DNA from: Halopseudomonas xinjiangensis
GTDB lineage: Bacteria; Pseudomonadota; Gammaproteobacteria; Pseudomonadales; Pseudomonadaceae
NCBI RefSeq assembly: GCF_900104945.1
Contig: NZ_LT629736.1
Location: forward strand, 2,686,001 to 2,750,000
DNA length: 64,000 bases
Reading direction: 5' to 3'
Below, piece by piece: positions 1 to 13,063 of the stretch. Position 1 is the first letter of the stretch; each line of letters starts with the position of its first letter. Under the pieces are notes generated by a model. That model did no database searches. It was given only the letters and a program-made list of their open reading frames with translations, and had not been told where the DNA came from. The translations under genes were made by a program, and so were the position numbers.

Positions 1-2405
1 GCCGGCAGTGAATAAGGCGGCAATGAACAGGCCGAGTCGCCCGAGTGCACGCCTGCCTGCTCGATGTGCTGCATGATTGCACCGATGACGACGGTCTTGC
101 CGTCAGACACCGCATCAATGTCGACCTCGATCGCGCAATTGAGAAAGTGGTCGAGCAATACGGGACTGTCATTGGAGACTTTCACAGCGTCGCGCAGGTA
201 GCGCTTGAGCTCGTCTTCCTGATACACGATCTCCATCGCACGGCCACCCAGCACGTAAGACGGACGCACGACCAGCGGATAGCCGATCTTGTTGGCTGCA
301 CGCACCGCCTCTTCTTCGCTGCGCACGGTCGCGTTGGCTGGCTGGATCAGATTCAGCCGCTCGACCATTTGCTGGAACCGCTCACGGTCTTCTGCCCGGT
401 CAATCGCCTCGGGGCTGGTACCGATAATCGGCACACCGGCCTCCTCCAGCGCACGCGACAGCTTCAGCGGGGTCTGCCCGCCGTACTGGACGATGACACC
501 CTTGGGCTGCTCAACCCGAACGATCTCCAGCACGTCTTCCAGGGTAACCGGCTCGAAGTACAGGCGGTCCGAGGTGTCATAGTCGGTCGACACGGTTTCC
601 GGGTTGCAGTTGACCATGATGGTTTCATAGCCGTCTTCGCGCATCGCCAGGGCTGCATGCACGCAGCAGTAGTCGAACTCGATGCCTTGACCGATACGGT
701 TCGGGCCACCGCCCAGAACCATGATCTTGTCGCGGCCGCTCGGGTTGGCCTCGCACTCCTCCTCGTACGTGGAGTACATGTAAGCGGTATCGGTGGCGAA
801 TTCGGCCGAGCAGGTATCCACCCGCTTGTACACCGGTAGCACATTGAGCTTGTGCCGATAGCGGCGCAGGCTCTTCTCGCTGACGGCGAGCAAATGCGCC
901 AGGCGCGCGTCGGAGAAGCCCTTGCGCTTCAGGCGGTACATCAGGTCGTAGTCGATATCACTGAGGCTGAGCGTCTTGACCCGCTGCTCGTCCTTGATCA
1001 GATCTTCGATCTGCACCAGGAACCAGGGATCGATTCGCGTCAGCTCGAAGATCTGTTCCATGGTCATGCCGGCACGGAACGCATCACCGATGTACCAGAT
1101 GCGATCTGCGCCAGGCACGGTCAGTTCACGAGTGATCGTGGTCATGGCGTCGCTGGCGTCAAGCTCAACGCGCGAATCGAAACCGCAAGCGCCAACCTCC
1201 AGGCCGCGCAGAGCCTTATGCAACGATTCCTGGAAGGTCCGGCCGATAGCCATGACCTCGCCTACCGACTTCATCTGGGTAGTCAGACGGGCGTCGGCAT
1301 TGGGGAATTTCTCGAAGGCAAAACGCGGAATCTTGGTCACCACGTAGTCGATCGCCGGCTCGAATGAGGCCGGAGTCCGCCCGCCGGTAATGTCGTTGGA
1401 CAGCTCGTCCAGCGAATAACCGACAGCCAGCTTGGCTGCGATCTTGGCAATCGGGAAACCGGTGGCCTTGGAAGCCAGAGCGGACGAACGCGATACACGC
1501 GGGTTCATCTCGATGACCACCATGCGGCCGTCGACCGGATTGATGCCGAACTGCACGTTGGAGCCGCCGGTTTCGACACCGATCTCACGCAGCACCGCCA
1601 GCGAGGCGTTCCGCATGATCTGGTATTCCTTGTCGGTCAGTGTCTGCGCCGGCGCAACGGTGATCGAGTCGCCGGTGTGAACGCCCATCGGATCGAAGTT
1701 CTCGATGGCGCAAACGATGATGCAGTTGTCCTTGCGGTCACGGACAACTTCCATCTCGTACTCTTTCCAACCGATCAGCGATTCGTCGATCAACAGCTCC
1801 TTGGTCGGCGACAGATCCAGACCGCGGTTGCAGATTTCCTCGAATTCCTCGCGGTTATAGGCGATACCACCACCCGTACCACCCATGGTGAAAGACGGGC
1901 GGATAATGCACGGGAAGCCGACCTGATCAAGCACGCCATAGGCTTCGCTCATATCATGGGCGATACCCGAGCGCGGGCATTCCAGGCCGATGGACTTCAT
2001 GGCCTTGTCGAACCGCGAACGGTCCTCGGCCTTGTCGATGGTGTCGGCGTTGGCACCGATCATCTCCACGCCGTATTTGGCGAGCACGCCGTGACGCTCG
2101 AGGTCCAGCGCGCAGTTCAGTGCAGTCTGGCCGCCCATGGTCGGCAACACCGCATCAGGGCGCTCCTTCTCGATGATCTTGGCAACGGTCTGCCACTTGA
2201 TCGGCTCGATATAAGTCGCGTCCGCCATCGACGGGTCAGTCATGATGGTGGCCGGGTTCGAGTTGACCAGGATGACGCGGAACCCTTCTTCCTTGAGGGC
2301 CTTGCAGGCCTGGGCGCCGGAGTAATCGAACTCGCATGCCTGGCCAATGACGATGGGGCCGGCACCGAGGATCAAAATGCTTTTAATGTCTGTACGTTTT
2401 GGCAT
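1..2405 (-). CDS. carB: Carbamoyl-phosphate synthase large subunit, 3' part cut by window edge
   Basis: Makes carbamoyl phosphate for arginine and pyrimidine synthesis, using ammonia channelled from CarA and two ATP. The reading frame begins at ATG 2405 with [18 protein letters not shown], the typical CarB N-terminus, and stays open to base 3, giving about 801 of the usual ~1,073 codons. The last visible residues, [12 protein letters not shown], lie in the second ATP-grasp half. The rest of that half and the C-terminal allosteric (UMP/ornithine) domain are outside the window. It follows carA after a 24-base gap, so the two are co-transcribed. No frameshift is seen. The identification is very secure; only the left end is missing. 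Confidence 0.97.
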   Translation of the reverse strand, partial: MPKRTDIKSILILGAGPIVIGQACEFDYSGAQACKALKEEGFRVILVNSNPATIMTDPSMADATYIEPIKWQTVAKIIEKERPDAVLPTMGGQTALNCALDLERHGVLAKYGVEMIGANADTIDKAEDRSRFDKAMKSIGLECPRSGIAHDMSEAYGVLDQVGFPCIIRPSFTMGGTGGGIAYNREEFEEICNRGLDLSPTKELLIDESLIGWKEYEMEVVRDRKDNCIIVCAIENFDPMGVHTGDSITVAPAQTLTDKEYQIMRNASLAVLREIGVETGGSNVQFGINPVDGRMVVIEMNPRVSRSSALASKATGFPIAKIAAKLAVGYSLDELSNDITGGRTPASFEPAIDYVVTKIPRFAFEKFPNADARLTTQMKSVGEVMAIGRTFQESLHKALRGLEVGACGFDSRVELDASDAMTTITRELTVPGADRIWYIGDAFRAGMTMEQIFELTRIDPWFLVQIEDLIKDEQRVKTLSLSDIDYDLMYRLKRKGFSDARLAHLLAVSEKSLRRYRHKLNVLPVYKRVDTCSAEFATDTAYMYSTYEEECEANPSGRDKIMVLGGGPNRIGQGIEFDYCCVHAALAMREDGYETIMVNCNPETVSTDYDTSDRLYFEPVTLEDVLEIVRVEQPKGVIVQYGGQTPLKLSRALEEAGVPIIGTSPEAIDRAEDRERFQQMVERLNLIQPANATVRSEEEAVRAANKIGYPLVVRPSYVLGGRAMEIVYQEDELKRYLRDAVKVSNDSPVLLDHFLNCAIEVDIDAVSDGKTVVIGAIMQHIEQAGVHSGDSACSLPPYSLP

Positions 2406-2429
2406 AGTCGTCTTGGAATCCTTGGGAGC

Positions 2430-3566
<1,137 letters not shown>

Positions 3567-3613
3567 GAAAACCTCCGAAAGGCTGACACGTTTTAGCTAA
3601 ACGCGGGCTGCAC

Positions 3614-3651
3614 AAAAGCGGGAATGAGGTGTACGAAACACTTCATCCCGC
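3614..3651 (-). promoter_or_regulatory. Putative transcriptional attenuator in the carA leader
   Basis: On the minus strand GCGGGATGAAGTG and CACCTCATTCCCGC can pair (one bulge) around a 7-base loop, followed by CTTTTG. This is the shape of an intrinsic terminator and it sits about 50 bases before the carA TTG start, so it would stop carAB transcription rather than end another gene. A TTGACA hexamer lies just upstream at 3662-3667. Attenuation of carAB by pyrimidines has been described in Pseudomonas aeruginosa; that this hairpin does the same job is inference. The convergent-looking neighbour at 3891 is divergent, so there is no other transcript for it to terminate. Confidence 0.5.
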
Positions 3652-3890
3652 TTCAAGGCATTGTCAAATGCGCTGGGTAGAAAGATTAGCGCGGTAGTTT
3701 ACCGGCTCGACCTGCAAATATCCACTGCGAGTCAGCCGAGTGTTCCCGCTGGTTCCGTCCTAAGGCGTATCCGAATGCTTCAAACTGCATAATAACTGTG
3801 ATAAAACCGCAGATGAAAAGGATTGCAGCTGCGTCGCGGTCGCCTTTCGCAGCGGCACAACAAAAACAAAAAGTAGTCAGGGACATCACC

Positions 3891-4652
3891 ATGAGATCGC
3901 ACTTGAAAAGCTTCCTTGTGCTCGTATTGCTGTGCATGGCGGCACCCTTCGCCCATGCTGATCTACAACGTCTGCAACACGTCCACGAATTTCGTAGCGA
4001 AGGCTACGTTGCCGCCACCTACATGTTGATCGACAACAACCTGTTCGAGCGGGTGCGCGAACCAGGCAATCGCGAAGCCTACAATGACGCCCTTGCCAGC
4101 ATGAGTGCGTTGCTGCGCCAAGCAGGCAACCCGACCGAACTGCAGTCCGCCTACGATGAGTTCGTTGCGCTGATCCGTCAGCTCGAAGGCATGAGCGGCG
4201 AGGAAGCGCACTACCATCTGGCGACCGTCAACCAGATCATGCAGGCGCATGGCCGGATGGACAAGCTCGCTGCGGCGCTGTATCAGGAACTGTCGACCGA
4301 AGCACCCGAGAAGCTGCTTGCCCTGCATCAGCAGAGCCTGGAGACCCATCAGATCTTGCTGCTGTATCAGAACAACATGTTCAGCTCGGTCGGGGTGTAT
4401 TTCGTCGAAGCCGGCGACAATATGTTCGCCAACATGAATGAGCGCATCGTGGCGCGCGCCGTGCAGCTCCGCGGCCTGTTTCCCGACCTCAGCGGCACCT
4501 TCAACAAGCTGGACAAGCAATACAGCTTCATCCAGCCGCGCCTCCTGAACTACGCGTCCGACTGGGTTCCGACAATCGCCGCGTTCTACCTGCTGCGCAA
4601 TACCGAAACCCTGGACAGCCTGGCCCGCGAGCAGATTCTCGGCGCGAGCTGA
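3891..4652 (+). CDS. Predicted periplasmic protein of unknown function
   Basis: 253 residues with a clear Sec signal peptide (MRSHLKSFLVLVLLCMAAPF, cleavage probably after AHA). The mature part is mostly helical and contains heptad-like stretches (ELQSAYDEFVALIRQLEGMS; SLETHQILLLYQNNMF). I do not recognise a catalytic motif or named domain. ATG 3891 was chosen because it has an AGGGA ribosome site at 3880-3883 and directly starts the signal peptide; the frame is open further upstream to 3798 but that extension lacks both. It is divergent from carA and ends at a bidirectional terminator against dapB, so it is a single-gene unit inserted in an otherwise conserved carA-dapB neighbourhood. Confidence 0.75.
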   Translation: MRSHLKSFLVLVLLCMAAPFAHADLQRLQHVHEFRSEGYVAATYMLIDNNLFERVREPGNREAYNDALASMSALLRQAGNPTELQSAYDEFVALIRQLEGMSGEEAHYHLATVNQIMQAHGRMDKLAAALYQELSTEAPEKLLALHQQSLETHQILLLYQNNMFSSVGVYFVEAGDNMFANMNERIVARAVQLRGLFPDLSGTFNKLDKQYSFIQPRLLNYASDWVPTIAAFYLLRNTETLDSLAREQILGAS

Positions 4653-4658
4653 CCTCAC

Positions 4659-4698
4659 AAAAAAGCCGGCGACCGCAATGTCTGCGACGCCGGCTTTT
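4659..4698. terminator. Bidirectional intrinsic terminator
   Basis: GCCGGCG (4665-4671) pairs with CGCCGGC (4688-4694), flanked by an A run on the left and TTTT on the right. It can end both the plus-strand periplasmic gene and the minus-strand... dapB side is convergent, so it serves the 3' ends of both genes. Confidence 0.85.
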
Positions 4699-4711
4699 CT
4701 TTCGCTGGTTG

Positions 4712-6663
<1,952 letters not shown>

Positions 6664-6706
6664 CGTCTCGCTTTCCTTCCCTTTCAGGGGCTCGGGGCAC
6701 AAACGA

Positions 6707-6731
6707 CGACGCGGGAGTAGCTCCCGCGTCG
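6707..6731 (-). repeat. Perfect hairpin between dnaK and dnaJ
   Basis: CGACGCGGGAG and CTCCCGCGTCG form an 11-bp perfect stem with a TAG loop. On the minus (gene) strand only a weak T stretch follows (GTTTG). It probably acts as a partial terminator or RNA-stability element, lowering dnaJ relative to dnaK. The structure is seen; the role is inferred. Confidence 0.5.
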
Positions 6732-6766
6732 CCTGCAGTCAACTGCCGTTGCCCACCACCAAGGAC

Positions 6767-8689
6767 TTACTTGTTGTTGTCCTTGACTTCTTCGAACTCG
6801 GCGTCGACCACGTCATCACCGCCATCCTTGCCGGACTCATCACCAGCCTCGCTGCCTTGAGCGGCCTGGGCCTGATCGGCGTACATCTTCTGAACCAGCG
6901 GGCCAGAAGCTTCGGACAGAGCGTTGATCTTGGCTTCGATTTCAGCCTTGTCGTCACCCTTGACCGCCTGCTCCAGGTCAGCCAGCGCCGACTCGATCGC
7001 AGTCTTCTCGGCTTCGGTCGCCTTGTCACCGGCTTCCTTCAGAGTCTTGCGCGTCGCATGTACCAGTTGGTCACCCTGGTTACGGGTGGTGACCAGCTCC
7101 TCAAACCGGCGATCTTCCTCGGCATTGGCTTCGGCGTCACGCACCATCTTGTCGATCTCGTCGTCCGACAGGCCAGAGGATGCCTTGATGACGATCGACT
7201 GCTGCTTGCCGGTCGCCTTGTCTTTGGCCGACACGTTGAGGATACCGTTGGCATCGATGTCGAAGCTGACCTCGATCTGCGGGACCCCACGCTGTGCTGG
7301 CGGAATGTCCGCCAGGTCGAAACGACCCAACGACTTGTTCTGCTGCGCCTGCTTGCGTTCACCCTGCAGTACGTGGATGGTCACGGCAGTCTGGTTGTCG
7401 TCAGCGGTCGAGAACACCTGCGACTTCTTGGTCGGAATGGTGGTGTTCTTCTCGATCAGAGTAGTCATCACGCCACCCATGGTTTCGATACCCAGCGACA
7501 GCGGGGTCACGTCCAGCAACAGAACGTCCTTCACGTCGCCAGCCAGTACCGCACCCTGAATCGCTGCGCCGACGGCAACCGCTTCATCCGGGTTGACGTC
7601 CTTGCGCGGCTCCTTGCCGAAGAACTCGGCCACGGTGCGCTGCACCAGCGGCATGCGGGTCTGCCCGCCGACCAGAATCACTTCGTTGATATCGGAAACG
7701 TCCAGACCCGCGTCCTTCATCGCAACGCGGCACGGCTCGATGCTGCGCTTGACCAGTTCTTCGACCAGCGACTCCAGCTTGGCACGGGTCACCTTGACGT
7801 TCAGGTGCTTGGGACCGGATGCGTCGGCGGTAATGTACGGCAGGTTGACGTCGGTCTGGTTGCTCGAAGACAGCTCGATCTTGGCCTTTTCCGCCGCTTC
7901 CTTCAGACGCTGCAGCGCCAGCGGATCGTTGTGCAGATCAACGCCATTCTCCTTCTTGAATTCGTCCGCCAGATAGTCGATCAGGCGCATGTCGAAATCT
8001 TCACCACCCAGGAAGGTGTCCCCATTGGTGGCCAATACTTCAAACTGGTGCTCACCATCCACCTCGGCAATCTCGATCACCGAGATGTCGAAGGTGCCGC
8101 CACCCAGGTCATAGACCACGATGGTGGAGTCACCACGTGACTTGTCCATGCCATAGGCCAGCGCCGCCGCGGTCGGCTCGTTGATGATGCGCTTGACGTC
8201 GAGACCGGCAATACGGCCGGCGTCTTTGGTCGCTTGACGCTGACTGTCGTTGAAGTACGCCGGGACAGTGATTACCGCCTCGGTGACCGGCTCGCCAAGA
8301 TAGTCTTCGGCGGTCTTCTTCATCTTCTTCAGCACTTCCGCAGAGACCTGCGGAGGAGCCATCTTCTCACCCTTCACTTCAACCCAGGCGTCGCCGTTGT
8401 CGGCCTTGATGATCTTGTACGGCACGAGCTTGATGTCTTTCTGTACGACACCTTCCTCGAACCGACGACCGATCAGACGCTTGACCGCGTTCAGTGTGTT
8501 CTGCGGATTGGTCACCGACTGACGCTTGGCTGACTGGCCAACCAGGGTCTCGCCGTCCTTGGTGTAGGCGACGATCGAGGGAGTGGTGCGAGCGCCTTCG
8601 GCGTTCTCGATCACCTTGGCCGAGCCGTTTTCCATGATAGCGACGCAGGAATTGGTGGTCCCCAGGTCAATACCGATAATTTTGCCCAT
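6767..8689 (-). CDS. dnaK: Chaperone protein DnaK (Hsp70)
   Basis: ATP-dependent chaperone. 640 residues, full length. The N-terminal ATPase domain begins [18 protein letters not shown] and contains the phosphate-2 motif [14 protein letters not shown] and the adenosine loop [10 protein letters not shown]. The substrate-binding domain starts after the linker [16 protein letters not shown], and the acidic tail ends [10 protein letters not shown]. It follows grpE after 87 bases on the same strand and shares its heat-shock promoter. No anomaly is seen. Confidence 0.99.
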   Translation of the reverse strand: MGKIIGIDLGTTNSCVAIMENGSAKVIENAEGARTTPSIVAYTKDGETLVGQSAKRQSVTNPQNTLNAVKRLIGRRFEEGVVQKDIKLVPYKIIKADNGDAWVEVKGEKMAPPQVSAEVLKKMKKTAEDYLGEPVTEAVITVPAYFNDSQRQATKDAGRIAGLDVKRIINEPTAAALAYGMDKSRGDSTIVVYDLGGGTFDISVIEIAEVDGEHQFEVLATNGDTFLGGEDFDMRLIDYLADEFKKENGVDLHNDPLALQRLKEAAEKAKIELSSSNQTDVNLPYITADASGPKHLNVKVTRAKLESLVEELVKRSIEPCRVAMKDAGLDVSDINEVILVGGQTRMPLVQRTVAEFFGKEPRKDVNPDEAVAVGAAIQGAVLAGDVKDVLLLDVTPLSLGIETMGGVMTTLIEKNTTIPTKKSQVFSTADDNQTAVTIHVLQGERKQAQQNKSLGRFDLADIPPAQRGVPQIEVSFDIDANGILNVSAKDKATGKQQSIVIKASSGLSDDEIDKMVRDAEANAEEDRRFEELVTTRNQGDQLVHATRKTLKEAGDKATEAEKTAIESALADLEQAVKGDDKAEIEAKINALSEASGPLVQKMYADQAQAAQGSEAGDESGKDGGDDVVDAEFEEVKDNNK

Positions 8690-8776
8690 CTACATACTCT
8701 CCGAATCTGTTTGCCGCACGCGTAGGCGGCGAAGTTGACTGACGATGAACCCTAGATTGGGTCGACTGGATCGATT

Positions 8777-9358
8777 TCAAGCCTTCTCGTCGATCGAAGG
8801 CGATTCCGGTCGGTCGCTGGCCGGCTTGCTGACCACGACCATCGCCGGGCGCAACAGGCGGCCACTCAGGGTGTAGCCCTTCTGGAAAACGCGAATCACC
8901 GTATTCGGCTCGACGTTGTCCCGCTCCTCCATCGCCATCGCCTGGTGGAGGTCGGGGTCGAAAGGCTCGCCATGCGGATCGACAGCGACGATCTGAAAAC
9001 GCGCGAGCGTGTCGGTGAACATCTTCAGAGTCAGCTCCATCCCCTCGCGCATCGGCTTGATGGCCGGGTCGCTGGGGTCCGACAGCTCCATGCCACGCTC
9101 CAGACTGTCGAGTAGTGGCAGCAGCTCGGTAGCAAAGCGCTCCAGCCCGAACTTGTGGGCCTTCTCGATCTCCTGTTCGGCGCGGCGACGCGCGTTCTGC
9201 ACGTCAGCTGCGGCACGCAGCGCCTGATCCTGCGCAGTAGCCAATTGCTCTTCCAGCGCGGAAACGCGAGCGGTCAGGTCCTCGTCAGCAGCACTTCCCT
9301 GCTCCGGACTGGTGGCCGGCTCCTGCTCGTTTAGATCCTGTTTCTGTTCGTCCGCCAT
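8777..9358 (-). CDS. grpE: Nucleotide exchange factor GrpE
   Basis: Releases ADP from DnaK. 193 residues. The N-terminus is acidic and disordered, followed by a long coiled coil (residues ~30-85) and a beta domain with the family motif [20 protein letters not shown]. It heads the grpE-dnaK-dnaJ unit, and there is no hrcA in front. The sequence upstream carries a match to the sigma-32 promoter consensus. Confidence 0.97.
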   Translation of the reverse strand: MADEQKQDLNEQEPATSPEQGSAADEDLTARVSALEEQLATAQDQALRAAADVQNARRRAEQEIEKAHKFGLERFATELLPLLDSLERGMELSDPSDPAIKPMREGMELTLKMFTDTLARFQIVAVDPHGEPFDPDLHQAMAMEERDNVEPNTVIRVFQKGYTLSGRLLRPAMVVVSKPASDRPESPSIDEKA

Positions 9359-9430
9359 GTAGGTCTCCTGTCGAATCTGTAAAGGCGTTTACACCACGTC
9401 GGGTTAGCTTGAAAGCTACAGTGCTCCTGT

Positions 9431-9460
9431 ATATGGGGTCGTTCCGGGCAGGTTCAAGGG
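9431..9460 (-). promoter_or_regulatory. Sigma-32 (RpoH) heat-shock promoter of grpE-dnaK-dnaJ
   Basis: Read on the minus strand: CCCTTGAA (-35 element; CTTGAA at 9453-9458), 14 bases, then CCCCATAT (-10 element; CCCCAT at 9433-9438). This agrees almost perfectly with the RpoH consensus CTTGAAA-N13/14-CCCCATnT. It lies about 75 bases before the grpE start. The absence of hrcA or a CIRCE repeat is consistent with RpoH being the sole heat-shock control. Confidence 0.85.
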
Positions 9461-9486
9461 GTTTGGAACAGTGCGAGCGGGGGCGC

Positions 9487-9523
9487 TTGAACAGCCGAGC
9501 GAGAGTACTGTATAAATAACCAG
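9487..9523 (+). promoter_or_regulatory. recN promoter with overlapping LexA (SOS) box
   Basis: TTGAAC (9487-9492) and TATAAA (9511-9516) are 18 bases apart, a good sigma-70 promoter. Overlapping the -10, CTGTATAAATAACCAG (9508-9523) matches the LexA consensus CTGT-N8-ACAG with one mismatch in the right arm. LexA bound here would cover the -10. SOS control of recN is established in other bacteria. Confidence 0.8.
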
Positions 9524-9546
9524 ACAAACGTAATCGGGAGCCTGTC

Positions 9547-11214
9547 ATGCTCATGCACCTCGCGGTAAACAACTATGCGATCGTCGATCATCTCGAGCTC
9601 GAGCTGAACGGAGGCATGACCGTTGTGACCGGCGAAACCGGTGCAGGGAAGTCCATCATGCTGGACGCGCTCGCATTGACACTCGGCGACCGCGCCGACA
9701 GCGGCGCAGTTCGCCCCGGCGCAGACAAGGCCGACCTCCTCGCCACGTTCGACATCTCGGATATTCCGGAGGCCCGCGAATGGCTGGACGAGCGCGATCT
9801 GGCAAGCGAGGATCAGGTGATTCTGCGTCGCGTCGTGACCGCGGAAGGGCGCTCGCGCGGGTACATCAATGGCAGCCCCTGTCCGCAGCAGGACCTGAAA
9901 GCGCTGGGCGAGATGCTCATCGACATCCACAGCCAGCACGAACACCAATCGCTGCTCAAACCCGATACGCACCGGCGGCTGCTCGACGCGTTTGCTGGCG
10001 CCGGCGAACTGGCCCGACAGGTTCAGCTCGCCGCCCAGCGCTGCCGACAAACCGAGCAGGCGCTGCAACAGGCCAGCCAGGACGGTGACGAGTACACATC
10101 TCGCGTGCAATTGCTGACCTATCAGCTCGAAGAGCTGGATAACCTGAGCCTTCAGGACGGCGAACTGGAACAGCTGGAAGATGACCAGCGCCAGCTGGCG
10201 AACGCCGAACATATCACCCAGTCGTGCCAGCAGGTCATCAACCTCTGCAGCGAGAGCGACAGCGGCAGCGTGCTCCAGGCATTGACGGCCAGCCTTCAGC
10301 GGCTAAATGGATTGACGACGCACAACCGCAACCTGGATGAAGCAAATAGCCTGCTGGCCAGCGCACAGATTCAGGTCGAGGAAGCGGTCGGCGAACTGAC
10401 GCGCTATCTCGATCATTTCGAGGCTGACCCGGAGCGGCAGCAGCAGATCGAAGAGCGTCTTGGCGTCATCTACGACCTGGCTCGCAAACATCGGATCAAT
10501 CCGGACGAGCTGCCTGCCTTGCAACAGAGATTGATCGACGAACTAGAAGGATTGCAGCAACGGGGCGCGGATACAGAAAAGCTCGCCGAAGAACTAGAGG
10601 CTTATCGGGCTCATTATCGCGAACTTGCCGGCGACCTGTCGGAACAGCGAAGAGAAGCCTCGGCCCGCCTTTCCGAGGCCGTGACTGATGAAATTCAGCA
10701 GCTCGGCATGCCTGGCGGCAACATCGTCGTACAACTCTCTCCAACCAAACCAGGCAGCTACGCGCCGACCGGTATGGAAACGGTGGAGTTTCTAGTCAGC
10801 GCCAACCGGGGCCAGCCGGCGAAGCCGCTGGCCAAGGTCGCATCGGGGGGCGAACTCTCACGCATCAGTTTGGGCATTCAGGTCGTCACTGCTCAGACGT
10901 CGCGCGTGCCAACGCTGGTCTTTGATGAAGTGGACGTGGGCATTGGCGGCCCGACCGCTGAAATCGTCGGCCGACTGTTGCGCCAACTTGGCGCACGAGG
11001 TCAGGTGCTGACCGTCACCCACCTGCCACAGGTAGCCGCACAGGGGCATCAGCATCTTTTCGTACGCAAGGAGCAAAGCGAGACATCGACGCGTACACGG
11101 ATCGATCAGCTGGACGAGGCAGGCCGGGTACATGAGGTAGCTAGAATGCTGGGCGGGATCGATCTGACGGAGGAGTCGCTGGCGCATGCGCGCAAGCTGA
11201 TTTCAGCGATTTGA
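9547..11214 (+). CDS. recN: DNA repair protein RecN
   Basis: SMC-like ATPase acting in double-strand-break repair. 555 residues. Walker A is GETGAGKSIMLDAL (residues ~29-42), the signature region is VASGGELSRISLGIQ, and Walker B is LVFDEVDVGIGG. A long coiled coil (about residues 150-360) separates the ATPase halves. ATG 9547 has a GGGAG ribosome site (9535-9539) and matches the pseudomonad start MLMHLAVNNYAIV. Its promoter carries a LexA box, so it should be DNA-damage induced. Confidence 0.97.
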   Translation: MLMHLAVNNYAIVDHLELELNGGMTVVTGETGAGKSIMLDALALTLGDRADSGAVRPGADKADLLATFDISDIPEAREWLDERDLASEDQVILRRVVTAEGRSRGYINGSPCPQQDLKALGEMLIDIHSQHEHQSLLKPDTHRRLLDAFAGAGELARQVQLAAQRCRQTEQALQQASQDGDEYTSRVQLLTYQLEELDNLSLQDGELEQLEDDQRQLANAEHITQSCQQVINLCSESDSGSVLQALTASLQRLNGLTTHNRNLDEANSLLASAQIQVEEAVGELTRYLDHFEADPERQQQIEERLGVIYDLARKHRINPDELPALQQRLIDELEGLQQRGADTEKLAEELEAYRAHYRELAGDLSEQRREASARLSEAVTDEIQQLGMPGGNIVVQLSPTKPGSYAPTGMETVEFLVSANRGQPAKPLAKVASGGELSRISLGIQVVTAQTSRVPTLVFDEVDVGIGGPTAEIVGRLLRQLGARGQVLTVTHLPQVAAQGHQHLFVRKEQSETSTRTRIDQLDEAGRVHEVARMLGGIDLTEESLAHARKLISAI

Positions 11215-11338
11215 TGGCGGCGCCCGGGCAGGCGCAGCTTGAAGAGCAGCGCCTGTCGGGACTGAGCTCGTTACTGCCGAACCTCCGGCAACGAGAGCCC
11301 TGAGCGGACACCGGAAAGGCACCGCTCCGCCTGGTTCA

Positions 11339-11743
11339 TCAGGCCTTGCGCTTCACGTAGAGCACCAGATTGTGGTCAACGAGCTCGTAACCGTGCTCCT
11401 TGACGATCTCGCGCTGGCGACGCTCGATTTCCGGATCGAAGAATTCGATGACTTCTCCGGTGTCCAGACAGACCATGTGGTCATGATGGTCGCCGTCGGC
11501 CAGCTCGAACACCGCATGGCCACCGTCGAAGTTGTGACGCACTACCAGCCCGGCAGACTCGAACTGAGTCAGGACGCGGTATACCGTCGCCAGACCTACG
11601 TCTTCGCCCGCGTCCATCAACGCCTTGTAGACGTCTTCGGCACTCATGTGCCGGTCCTGGGAACTGTCCAGCATCTGCAGGATCTTAACGCGAGGTAGCG
11701 TCACCTTCAGACCGGCCTTTCTAAGTTCTTGATTCTCTACCAT
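11339..11743 (-). CDS. fur: Ferric uptake regulator Fur
   Basis: Fe(II)-dependent repressor of iron uptake genes. 134 residues, the pseudomonad length. The start MVENQELRKAGLKVTLPR is nearly identical to the P. aeruginosa N-terminus; the winged helix includes GLATVYRVLTQFESAGLV, and the metal site contains HHDHMVCLDTGEVIEF. A further in-frame upstream extension to 11803 has no support. It is divergent from bamE, an arrangement conserved across pseudomonads. No clear Fur box was found in the 95-base divergent region. Confidence 0.98.
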   Translation of the reverse strand: MVENQELRKAGLKVTLPRVKILQMLDSSQDRHMSAEDVYKALMDAGEDVGLATVYRVLTQFESAGLVVRHNFDGGHAVFELADGDHHDHMVCLDTGEVIEFFDPEIERRQREIVKEHGYELVDHNLVLYVKRKA

Positions 11744-11837
11744 TGCTAGTTTCTCGCTCAGCGCTTCGCAGGGCTGGATCTGTCGGGTATGATTCAAGGC
11801 CATTCAGCCAATTCACGATAGTGGATGTTACCACGCG

Positions 11838-12281
11838 ATGCCAAACAGTCTGAACCGAATCCTCTGTATCCTCTTGTGTCTCGCCACCGCCACGCTTGCC
11901 GGCTGCGGGTTTCCCGGCGTCTACAAGATCGACGTTCAGCAAGGCAACGTCGTGACGCAGGAGATGGTCGACCAGTTGCGCCCAGGCATGACCACTCGAC
12001 AGGTCCGCTATATCATGGGCGCGCCCTTGATTCAGGACACCTTCTCTCCGAATCGCTGGGACTACCTGTATAGCCTACGCGCCGGCCACGCACCGCGTCA
12101 GCAGGAACGTATCACGCTATGGTTCGAAAATGATCGGCTCGCCCGCCTCGCCGGCGATTTCGTTCCAGGCACCAGTCGCGACGAAGCCATCATGGGTCAA
12201 CAAGGCCGAGACGCGACCGAGGAGCCCGGCACCCAAAGCTACCCGATCGATCTGGGCGCCCCGCTCGGTACCGGCGAGTAA
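11838..12281 (+). CDS. bamE: Outer membrane assembly lipoprotein BamE (OmlA)
   Basis: Lipoprotein subunit of the BAM complex that inserts beta-barrel proteins. 147 residues, with signal peptide and lipobox LAGC (Cys about residue 23). The SmpA/OmlA domain includes [20 protein letters not shown] and [11 protein letters not shown]. The C-terminal ~45 residues (after [10 protein letters not shown]) are low in conservation and probably disordered. It lies divergent from fur. Confidence 0.95.
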   Translation: MPNSLNRILCILLCLATATLAGCGFPGVYKIDVQQGNVVTQEMVDQLRPGMTTRQVRYIMGAPLIQDTFSPNRWDYLYSLRAGHAPRQQERITLWFENDRLARLAGDFVPGTSRDEAIMGQQGRDATEEPGTQSYPIDLGAPLGTGE

Positions 12282-12287
12282 TCACGA

Positions 12288-12309
12288 CGAGGCGGCACGG
12301 CCCGCCTCG
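12288..12309. terminator. Hairpin between convergent bamE and rnfH
   Basis: CGAGGCGG pairs with CCGCCTCG around a 6-base loop, directly between the two convergent stop codons. There is no strong T tract in either direction, so termination strength is uncertain. Confidence 0.5.
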
Positions 12310-12311
12310 CC

Positions 12312-12629
12312 TTATTCCGTTGTCTGTTTGTCCGCCTTGGCCTTGGCTGCCGCCCGTTGCTTGCGCACTTCCTTCGGGTCGGCGATAAGCGCTCGATAGA
12401 TTTCAACCCGCTCGCCGGGACTGATTACCCGCTCGGCGGGTTTCGCGACGGCCTTGCCGAATATCCCCATCGGACTGGTCTCGATATCCAGCTCAGGAAA
12501 GTGTTCCCCTATCCGTGAGAGACGCACCGCCTCCAGGACACTGGTACCCTCCGGCACGACCAGACTGACGATCTTCTGCTTGTGCGGCAGCGCGTAGGCC
12601 ACCTCTACGGCAATCGATTGCTCAGCCAC
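12312..12629 (-). CDS. rnfH: RnfH/RatB family ubiquitin-like protein
   Basis: Small beta-grasp (UPF0125) protein regularly paired with RatA; the exact role is unknown. 105 residues from GTG 12629 (VAEQSIAVEVAYALPHKQKI), ending in a Lys/Ala-rich tail. The GTG start overlaps the ratA stop by 8 bases, showing translational coupling. An open upstream frame to 12860 is antisense-like overlap inside ratA and is not part of the protein. Key family segments are VPEGTSVLEAVRLS and PMGIFGKAV. Confidence 0.9.
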   Translation of the reverse strand: MAEQSIAVEVAYALPHKQKIVSLVVPEGTSVLEAVRLSRIGEHFPELDIETSPMGIFGKAVAKPAERVISPGERVEIYRALIADPKEVRKQRAAAKAKADKQTTE

Positions 12630-13056
12630 CGTACAACTCCTTGGCACGCTGCGAGAACGCGTCCACCAGCGTATTCGCAGCATGGTTGAACAGCGGGCCA
12701 AGTGTCGCCCGGATGATTGGCCCGGAATATTCGAAGTGTAAATCGAGACTGATCTTGCACGCCTGCTCGCTGAGCGGCTTGAACTCCCACGTACCCTGCA
12801 GATTGCTGAAAGGGCCGTCTTCCAGCTGCATTTGAATCTGCCGGCCGGGCACCAGCACATTACGCGTGGTAAACGATTGACGCAGTCCGGCCTTGGCCAC
12901 GGTCAGGCGAGCACGCATGGCATCGTCGGTCTCCTCGAGAACATGCGCTTCGGAGCACCAGGGCAGGAATTCGGGGTAATGCTCGACCCGATTGACCAGG
13001 TCATACATCTGCTCTGCCGTGTAGGGCAGCAACGCCGAGCGTTGGATATGCGTCAT
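12622..13056 (-). CDS. ratA: RatA/PasT-type START-domain protein (Coq10-like)
   Basis: Polyketide-cyclase/START-fold protein of 144 residues. Homologues bind ubiquinone-type lipids (Coq10) and in E. coli RatA was reported to affect ribosome assembly. Signatures are MYDLVNRVEHYPEFLPWC and GPLFNHAANTLVDAFSQRAK. It overlaps rnfH downstream and follows the symporter gene by 7 bases, so all three may share a transcript. Its smpB partner in the classical order lies on the other side of the symporter. Confidence 0.92.
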   Translation of the reverse strand: MTHIQRSALLPYTAEQMYDLVNRVEHYPEFLPWCSEAHVLEETDDAMRARLTVAKAGLRQSFTTRNVLVPGRQIQMQLEDGPFSNLQGTWEFKPLSEQACKISLDLHFEYSGPIIRATLGPLFNHAANTLVDAFSQRAKELYGG

Positions 13057-13063
13057 AGCGGAT

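Noticed and set aside
12605..12860. In-frame upstream extension of rnfH
   Set aside because: It would be wholly within ratA; the GTG overlapping the ratA stop fits the family length and start.
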